From NCBI GenBank assembly GCA_007258455.2, contig VDFB02193867.1, positions 568,792,656 to 568,856,655 of the forward strand: a DNA stretch of 64,000 nucleotides, read 5' to 3'. Within the stretch, counting starts at the first letter, position 1; every line of letters starts with the position of its first letter. The notes under the pieces were generated by a model that saw nothing but the letters and a program-made list of their open reading frames with translations, was not told the origin of the DNA and did not search any database. This stretch comes from Sequoia sempervirens. Lineage: Eukaryota; Streptophyta; Pinopsida; Cupressales; Cupressaceae. This document shows, one piece after another, positions 57,729-64,000 of this stretch. A program made the position numbers and the translations under genes.

Positions 57729-58799
57729 TCAATCAAAAAATGTAGGAAAACTGAAATTTGATGCCAAGCTATCTTGTGAGTTGGATGTGGCCTGTGACGG
57801 AGAAGGACTCCAAGATTGAGAAGGTTGGATTATGCTTGGGGTAGTTGAGGGTTGATAGGACTGTAAATGAGGACTCCAACTCTCAAATGGTTGGGTAGTT
57901 GTTGGGCTAGGTGAGAATGTATATGACTGCGAATGAGAAGGACTCCAACTCTGAAATGTTTGGCTGGTAGCTTGGCTAGGTGATGGACAATATTGGGGGC
58001 ATTGAATAGAAACAAAATATGTGAAGATCCTATGGTGGTCAGGAAAGGGATTTAGAGGGCTGCTGAGTCACCTCTTCTTTGCAGGATTTTCTTGTGCCTT
58101 CTCCAATTCTTTTCTCCTTTTTGCAGCTTCCTTTTCTCTCCTTTGCTCCTCCCTTTTTTGTCCTCCTTCTTTTGCAACTCCTTTTCAGCCTCTACTACTA
58201 GTCATTGCTTTTCCTTTTCAATTCTAATAAGATTTTTTTCCTCCAATTCTGTAATACTTTCTATCTTGTGCTCTGCAAGTTGTTGCTTCTTCCTCAATTT
58301 CAGTTCTTCTAGTTCCTTCTTCTTTTCATCTTGCTCACTTAGCAATGCCATGTAGTCATCAATAGTTAGGAGTTGGGATCCTCTTTGCAATTTGATCCCA
58401 TGGTCAACTACCTTATTAGACTTGTCTTTCACTACATGAACCAGTAGCTTCAAGAATTGTGAGATGCATGAAGTTGGTTGGCCTCCCAAAGGTTCAATCA
58501 AATCGACATTATTTGTTTTTGGCATCTCACTATCTATAGCATCAAATCTATCTCCTAATTTCTCATCGTAACTGTCTCCCCAATCAAGATGGAAATGTAC
58601 TAACGTGTTCAAACCCATCCTGTGTGGTGGAGATGACATTGTAAGACTTTGTTCTTCCTCCACATGCATCTCCATACCAAGATTAGCAGCACCATCTAAG
58701 AGCTAGGAGGGCTGCTCGGGTGGAGTTGGTAGGGAAAGAGATATGTCTCCAATAGTATTCTTGTCTCCCAATACTGCTGGTTCAAGTGGTCCATTGAAT
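57729..58799 (-). pseudogene. decayed gene of unknown function with coiled coil and SWSP repeats
   Basis: On the minus strand, after an acceptor-like TTGTTGTTTCAG ending at 58800, a frame runs from 58799 to 58202 with one stop (TAG, 58703-58705). It starts with an acidic Pro-rich part, then MEMHVEEEQSLTMSSPPH and DWGDSYDEKLGDRFDAIDSE. Then comes QFLKLLVHVVKDKSNKVVD, and a Lys/Glu-rich coiled coil from about LLSEQDEKKKELEELKLRKK to the frame end. Past the stop at 58202 the basic region goes on in other phases. The C-terminus has three Gln/Ser/Trp/Pro repeats (QTFQSWSPSHSQ, QPFESWSPHLQS, QPSQSWSPSPSQ) ending near 57729. I do not recognise the family. It could be an accessory protein of a DNA transposon or a host gene copy. 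Confidence 0.45.
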
Positions 58800-58801
58800 C
58801 T

Positions 58802-58925
58802 GAAACAACAAGTTCAAACATGTAAGTTTGAGAGTAATTGAAGAACAAATGAACCATGCATATAATTTTGTTGATTAGAAATGAAAATGGGTAATTACAG
58901 AACATACTAACCATGCATCCCATTT
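58802..58925 (-). repeat. inverted copy of the module repeat
   Basis: On the minus strand: GCATGGTTAGTATGTTCTGT, then GCATGGTTCATTTGTTCTTC, then ACTCTCAAACTTACATGT. These match the module of 52420-57020, in opposite orientation and directly upstream of the decayed gene. Confidence 0.75.
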
Positions 58926-60890
58926 TGCTGATCTCCTACTTTTGCAGTTCCATCATTACACTCACCCTCATTCACTACCAAACCATTTGTTGATCATCAA
59001 AGCTTGCGCCTCTCCGACAGTCTTATGGGAAATTCAGCGAGTGGGGGACAAATTGCATCTCAATGAATACCTCCAGGTTTTTTATAGAAAGTTGGCTCTT
59101 CTTTGTGGTTTTGAGATAAGGGAAAGAAGGAAATGTAAACATAAAACATAAAAGGCAATGCGCCAAAGCTTTTACAACATTTCAAACCCAAATCATTCCT
59201 ATGATTGATATAAATAGACACAGATTCCACAACCCTTCAATGTTGGAAAGAGAATGAACAACAAAGGTTAACTTCAAGCACAATGTAGACTTTTAGATCT
59301 TTCCATAGGCAGTGTTCATTAAGGTCCGATCAAACATAAAGATTCCTTATGGGTAATAGAATAATATTTCAGAAATCACATGAACTCTATCTCCTAATAC
59401 AACATAGCACAACAAAATAACAACTTTCAGAAAAATAGAGAAGTCCAATGACATAGTCCAATTTTCCTAAGCCACAATTCTGCCGTACAAGCATAAAGCA
59501 TAGAAATCCACTACTTAAACTACACAGATATAGCTTGGAAGACACAGTGTTTCATTCATAATGACAATATAAAGAAAGAAAGTTTGAAAAAGGCCATACA
59601 CGCACAGTCTCAAGAAATTCTCCTCAATAGTTCGTGCTTTAATTATAAAATGAACTTTGAAACAGAGGTCGGATGCCAATCCGACAATAGTTTAAACCTT
59701 AATAGATATAACATGCCAGAATAAAGTAGTTTTGTAACTTGTTTATGAAAATAATTCTAAAAATCCTAAGAAAACTAAAGAAACTTTTCTTAACAAAGAA
59801 AATATCACTTGGAAATACCCAATACCTGCGTGATATTGGCGTTTACTACAATACCCACATTTATATCCCCATTGGAAATACTCTTGGCTTTAGAGTGTTA
59901 CCGGTTGAGTCGTTCCCTTGGGTGAGTACTTTTTCCCCAAGGCAGGTCCTCTAAGATAGACAAAAGCGAATAAACTTATTCATAGTTCGATCGACCCTTG
60001 TTTAGAAACAAAGGGAGAACACATGCAATAAGGTCACTCACACTCGCACAAGATTTTGTTCAATTTTAAACCCAAATCGAAGTGTGTGGGTAATTAATTA
60101 TACAATTTAATGTCACCAAAAGCCTTTTGATTCTCAAGATCGCCGTGAGGTGCGAGAGAAGTGCATACATCTTTTGATGATATTACTTTGTGTAAATAAT
60201 TACAAAACAATAAAGATACACATTCATTTTATCCTTCAAAGCAATGATTTGATTCATTTTAAGCACCAAAGGAAAGATGAAGATTTGATTGTTCAATTTG
60301 TTAATCTCAAACGAAATCTAGTCAATGTTGCCTAAAGTTTATTTTAACCTCTTTGCAATGAAATTTTGAAAGTTTTTGAAATGTTCATTTTAAAGCCAAA
60401 AGACAAGTGAGTTAGTCTAAAACAAAAAATTAAAGCACGCGACAAAATCTCTAAGCATTAAAAAACACTTTTGAGTTTCAAATTTGGTGCTCAATTCTTC
60501 GACTTCGATCTTGCTTTTGTCTTTGCTTAATTCCAATGCTTGATTTTGAGATCAACTTTTACCTTTATGCACATCGATGTAAACCTGTTACAAGTACAAA
60601 GTTATCATAAGTAAGATAACCCACAAAATATCTCATATATCAATGTATTTAAGCATAAGTTGAGAAAAGCAACCCATAACTTCTATCCTTCAAATGCCAC
60701 TTGCACATAGAGCTAAAAGATATTAAAAAAACTGAAATCTAGAATTTGACTCCAAATTGCAAAAAAAATAACAATCAATGACTGATTTTTTTTTTTACAC
60801 CAATTCCACATCTCTGCTTAATATCATTCAATAATCATAAGTCCAAATTTGTAGAAATTCATAGTATAAGCCTATACCAAGAAATCAAGA
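58926..60890. other. intergenic region, no gene supported
   Basis: Several frames look somewhat protein-like (58942-59151; 59739-59954, with YLRDIGVYYNTHIYIPIGN) but I cannot assign or join them. Otherwise AT-rich. Confidence 0.4.
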
Positions 60891-60894
60891 GTTC

Positions 60895-61106
60895 TCAAGG
60901 TAAGTGCATCATTAGCAAGCTCATATCTTTGATTTGAAGAGCTATGTGCAAAGGTGGTGCATTTGGTATTCCAACTCTCTGCCCCCATTCAGCTATTGTT
61001 TGAAATCTCTCACTAAGAGTATGCTGCTCAAGATTGATATTGCGCAAGTAGACTTTGAAGAAATCTTGAGCAATTAATGCCAAAGTTGACTAAGTAGAAC
61101 TATTAT
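60895..61106 (-). pseudogene. candidate exon of an unrecognised gene
   Basis: On the minus strand a good acceptor (TAGTTCTACTTAG) ends at 61107 and is followed by about 65 open codons: STLALIAQDFFKVYLRNIN, then LEQHTLSERFQTIAEWGQRV and GIPNAPPLHIALQIKDMS. The amino-acid content is that of a structured helical protein and is unlike the random frames nearby. No clear donor follows before the stop. I cannot name the family. It may be an isolated exon of a lost gene. Confidence 0.35.
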
Positions 61107-61379
61107 AAATCTTCTAACCGCAATCATAAAGGCAGAGTGACTTTACACTTCTCAACAACTTATAATTCGTAACAATTTTCCACACACTATTACCTACTTC
61201 AATATCAAAGGCAGATGATAGTTTTAAATACAACGTAAGATTCAAATTGGTTATAAGGAAAAACCTATCATTCACTACCTACCAAATGGCAAAGGATGAC
61301 ATATTTAGGCGTCCTTTCAAACCAATTAATATACCAAGCGGATAAGAGGCATTTGAATCTTGAAATCGCACCATTTACA

Positions 61380-61545
61380 TATTTCCCATCAATCGAATGT
61401 AGTAATTGCTGCAGATAAGAGTCATTGTTGCATTGATGACTGAATTGGTTGCATATTTCCCATCAATCGAATGTAGCCATGGACTGCACTTTGGTGAAAT
61501 CACTAAATGCTCTTACTTTTTTTCCATCAATCGAATGCACTTCTG
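61380..61545 (+). repeat. three-copy motif TTTCCCATCAATCGAATG
   Basis: Near-identical phrases at about 61381, 61454 and 61519. The third has TTTTCCATCAATCGAATGCA. They lie just upstream of the PPR fragment. Meaning unknown. Confidence 0.7.
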
Positions 61546-61991
61546 TACACCCTTCAACTCAAATAAAAAAGATTATTTATATTGTCAACTTCAATGGTCT
61601 TTTATCAACTCATATAGTGAATATGAGCTGCGTCCTATACATAGCTTGAGCCTGCGAACCTCTTACATTTATTATCATACCAACACAAAGGATATGCGAG
61701 AGTGCTACCTGGATAGTACACCTCTATTTTCCTTTAATAGTTGATTGTTACCTTCCACGCAATTTTAGAGAGTTCCACCAACTGTGGTTTGATGATAAGA
61801 CATCAACACAAAAATTAAATACACTTTGAACAATGAATAAATACGTAGATTTGAAGCAATGAGATATATACATTTAGAGCACTTTTTTAATGGTCTCTTC
61901 ACCTATTTTTCAGATTTTACAACATTCACTCTTCCTACACCGAGATGGGAGATTTAAAATGAGGTATGGGTAACCATCAAAGCATACCCTA

Positions 61992-62160
61992 GTCAACCTA
62001 TATTCAAAATGTGGGTGCAAGGCACATGAACTGTTTGACAGAATGCCTCATGGAAATGTGATTGCATGAAATGCAATCATTGTAGTTTGGGTGCAATTCA
62101 CAGATTTGAAAGATTTTAAAAGCTTTCCAAACAAAATGCCCTCGGTTGGTAACAAACAAA
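61992..62160 (+). pseudogene. PPR protein fragment
   Basis: One frame reads VNLYSKCG, then KAHELFDRMPHGNVIA, stop, NAIIVVWVQ, then LKDFKSFPNKMP. This is the repeat core of plant pentatricopeptide-repeat proteins (usual pattern: NMYAKCG..AHELFDRMP.RNVVSWNAMI..Y.Q.G...A...F..M). The stop is TGA where the motif has Trp (TGG), a G-to-A change. About three residues after KCG are missing. PPR proteins bind organelle RNA. Only one and a half repeats survive, so this is a relic. Confidence 0.75.
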
Positions 62161-62603
62161 TATTTGTTAAAAACTTTCTAGTAAATGCATTTGGCGGGCA
62201 GATTTGAGAGTATAAAGGTATATGCTAAGCTAAGTAGCACTCAACGCAATTTTCAACATTCAAGACCCGTATGAAGAAACAAAAGACTAAAGTCAATGGT
62301 AATTATCTATCTCTGCCGCATCCTTCTGAAGTTTTGAGATATCTTGCTTTAATTGACCGACCTGCAGCCTTGACCTGATGTCAAAAATTTATATTTCTAA
62401 AGCTTTTAAAAGCACGTGATAAATGAAACATGACAAGAAACTTCAATGCCTTAATCGACGCCTGCCCAAATGTGGAGTAGGGAGCGGTGGGTTCTACGAC
62501 CTATATTTTCCTAGGATATTTGGTTGTGGATTCTACGATTTAAACTGAGCTTGAAGATTCATTGATTATAAATGAATGCATGCTGAGATTTGACATTCTG
62601 CAG

Positions 62604-63046
62604 ATACTGGTTCATAGCACAACTTGAACATGTATGGTAAAGATCCAACATTTAGTAGTCATTCAGCTACATATCGATAGCCGATACCTGTTATTACATA
62701 GGTTACTCAACAAATGAAAATACACCTATCATATGCAGATGTTGTGATTGAAATAGCTAGGTCAAATATCAGCTACTGTCGTAGGGCCAGTGGAGCAATA
62801 ATAACAGTAAAAGAAACTAGAGGATTGCCAAGTGAAATGACAGTTAACATACATGAAACTGCAACTCAAATGCAAACAACACAACAATTGATCCAGAACT
62901 TTATGACAGAGACTTCAGGGCCACCGACAGATGCATATAACACAGTTGATATAGGATATAATTCTTATCCCAATCAAAGCTCTATGTACACTTCCCCATG
63001 CCCAACTATTTTAAATAACTCTTTTAAAACAAGGCTTTCAAGCTAA
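62604..63046 (+). pseudogene. last exon of a KH-domain RNA-binding protein gene (FLK/PEPPER-like), decayed
   Basis: After an acceptor-like TTTGACATTCTGCAG ending at 62603, one frame runs to 63046. It reads LNMYGKDPTFSSHSA, then PIPVIT, stop, VTQQMKIHLSYADVVI, SNISYCRRASGAIITVKETR, GLPSEMTVNI and QTTQQLIQNFMTE. It finishes with a Tyr/Ser/Pro tail (GYNSYPNQSSMYTSP). This matches the final KH domain and C-terminus of plant multi-KH proteins of the FLK/PEPPER group. Three in-frame TAG stops (62615, 62678, 62699) each stand where Gln (CAG) is plausible. The KH GxxG loop reads E-I-A-R, so RNA binding would be lost. Earlier exons are not seen. Confidence 0.75.
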
Positions 63047-63097
63047 TGCACTTGGTAGGTGAAAAGCGGCCAACACAAACTTTTACTTAAAAAAAAA

Positions 63098-63145
63098 ATA
63101 TTCAGGAAGCATGAATATGGCGTACAAACTATTTTGACAGAATGC
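63098..63145 (+). pseudogene. possible second PPR fragment
   Basis: GSMNMAYKLF is followed by a stop; in the next phase it reads DRMP. Together these resemble a PPR helix pair (CGSxxxAxKLFDRMP). Very short, so uncertain. Confidence 0.35.
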
Positions 63146-63422
63146 CTTGAATGAGGGGCCACAGGTAAGGAAAATCTATAATCATTTACTCAGTTTCGGG
63201 TATTCCTTGTGAGGCAGCATAGACACATCATTTACGTGCACTTCCTAATCCTATGTATTGTATTTCTACGTAGCCTATCCAATGAAATATGTACATTATG
63301 CAAAGCTAAAGAAGAATAGAAAGATATTCTACGGAGGAGCTTTAATTTGATGATAAAAAACAGCAATGAAATAAAGCATGAAAAGCCCTTGGCTAAAATT
63401 TATCAATTAAACAAGAAAACTA

Positions 63423-63541
63423 ACAGAGGGAGAGGGGGTTGGAGGGAGAGGGTTGAGAGAGAGATAGAGAGACCTAACAGAGGGAGAGGGGGTAGGAGGG
63501 AGAGGGTTGACAAACTCTCTCCCACTCTCCCTCTCTCTCCA
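63423..63541. repeat. GA-rich direct repeat turning into CT-rich, at gap edge
   Basis: CAGAGGGAGAGGGGGTTGGA with the following GGGAGAGGGTTGA occurs near 63425 and again 54 bases later. A CT-rich tract then follows up to the gap, so purine and pyrimidine tracts face each other and can pair. Confidence 0.85.
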
Positions 63542-63641
63542 NNNNNNNNNNNNNNNNNNNNNNNNNNNNNNNNNNNNNNNNNNNNNNNNNNNNNNNNNNN
63601 NNNNNNNNNNNNNNNNNNNNNNNNNNNNNNNNNNNNNNNNN
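63542..63641. other. assembly gap (100 N)
   Basis: Exactly 100 unknown bases, a conventional filler length, so the true distance between the flanks is unknown. Confidence 0.99.
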
Positions 63642-63642
63642 G

Positions 63643-64000
63643 AGTGCTAAATTCGAGATCGAGAAATTTGATAGGAGCAATAACTTCGAGTTATGGAAGG
63701 TCAAGATGCGGGATATACTGTGTGTGCAGGGAGTTGTGAAGGCACTCGCAGGAAAAACGAAGAAACCCGCGAGTATGGATGATGATGACTGGGACGAGAT
63801 GGAATCTCGAGCTCTCAGTGCTATTCGCCTATGCTTGGCCAATGATGTATTATTCAACATCGTGTCTCAAACAATAGTAGCAGGACTCTGGACAAAACTG
63901 GAAAGCCTGTACATGACTAAATCCTTGACGAACAGAATCCTCCTGAAGCGTCAGCTGTATACCTTGCGTATGAAGGAAGGTATGAAAATTTCGGAACATT
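63643..64000 (+). CDS. Copia gag polyprotein, partial (both ends missing)
   Basis: An uninterrupted frame of 119 codons: AKFEIEKFDRSNNFELWKVK, MRDILCVQGVVKAL, DWDEMESRALSAIRLCLAN, GLWTKLESLYMTKSLTNRI and LLKRQLYTLRMKEGMKISEH. This is the N-terminal gag domain of plant Ty1/Copia elements, whose product packages the element RNA. The start codon lies in or before the gap and the frame runs off the window. It has no stops and is richer in G+C than the dead Copia gag at 25979-26818, so this copy may be young and intact. Confidence 0.9.

Noticed and set aside
58942..59151. Frame with IIKACASPTVLW, slightly PPR-like
   Set aside because: Only one short resemblance (KACAS); the rest does not fit the PPR repeat pattern.
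60890..60910. Strong plus-strand splice-donor-like sequence CTCAAGGTAAGT
   Set aside because: No open exon or gene on the plus strand leads into it.
1..64000. A coordinated new multi-gene system
   Set aside because: No cluster of intact co-oriented genes exists; almost all coding sequence belongs to transposable elements or isolated relics.

Overview
The window looks like nuclear DNA of a land plant with a large, repeat-filled genome. It is AT-rich, has Copia, Ty3/gypsy, solo-LTR, short-LTR and LINE elements in several layers of insertion, and carries a plant-type tRNA-Gln, a plant lipid-transfer protein gene and plant KH and PPR gene fragments. A gymnosperm is my best guess from the style of the retrotransposons, but nothing here proves it. 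Only one protein gene (a small lipid-transfer protein) and one tRNA gene look intact. A Copia gag frame at the right edge is open but cut by the window end and an assembly gap.

Layout. 1-667: purine-rich GA tract. 673-13116: a complete 12.4 kb LTR retrotransposon (+ strand) with 1.25 kb LTRs, a polypurine tract and a perfect 5-bp target duplication (GATAC). Its interior has no recognisable RT or integrase. It holds a tandem-repeat leader, one long proline-rich frame (5450-8413, four stop codons) with a G-patch-like motif, and a pyrimidine-rich minisatellite. 13122-14450: foldbacks and an LTR-like fragment. 14455-27596: a decayed Copia element on the minus strand, split by a younger 8.7 kb gypsy-type element (16256-24997, minus) that carries gag and protease-like regions but no RT/RNase H/integrase. 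28985-30560: the LTR and 3' end of a relative of that gypsy element. 30561-35194: AT-rich, nothing recognised.

35210-36977: a 5'-truncated L1-type LINE with a 15-bp target duplication. 37429-38300: a small gene island with tRNA-Gln(CUG) and, on the minus strand, an 8-cysteine lipid-transfer protein with a TATA box. 39053-39260: degenerate telomere-like repeats. 39375-39993: a short ORF with a TATA box between two 64-bp direct repeats. 40000-49600: mostly featureless AT-rich DNA with an LTR-like patch and a GC-rich hairpin pair. 49650-57250: microsatellites, a solo LTR (TSD TGTAT), and an array of related 'module' repeats into which a 2.5 kb short-LTR element (TSD AGTAT) has inserted. 57729-58799: a decayed gene of unknown function. 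61992-63140: PPR fragments around the last exon of a KH-domain gene. 63542-63641: assembly gap, then a Copia gag frame running off the window.

The parts do not form a pathway. The window is mainly a record of insertions and decay. Stop codons in several unrelated decayed reading frames can nearly all be explained by C-to-T (or G-to-A) changes, which fits deamination of methylated cytosines in silenced repeats. I see no convincing new multi-gene system. The most unusual items are the 12.4 kb element with its long proline-rich frame, the gag/protease-only gypsy element, the module repeat array with the unknown decayed gene beside it, and the PPR/KH fragment cluster.
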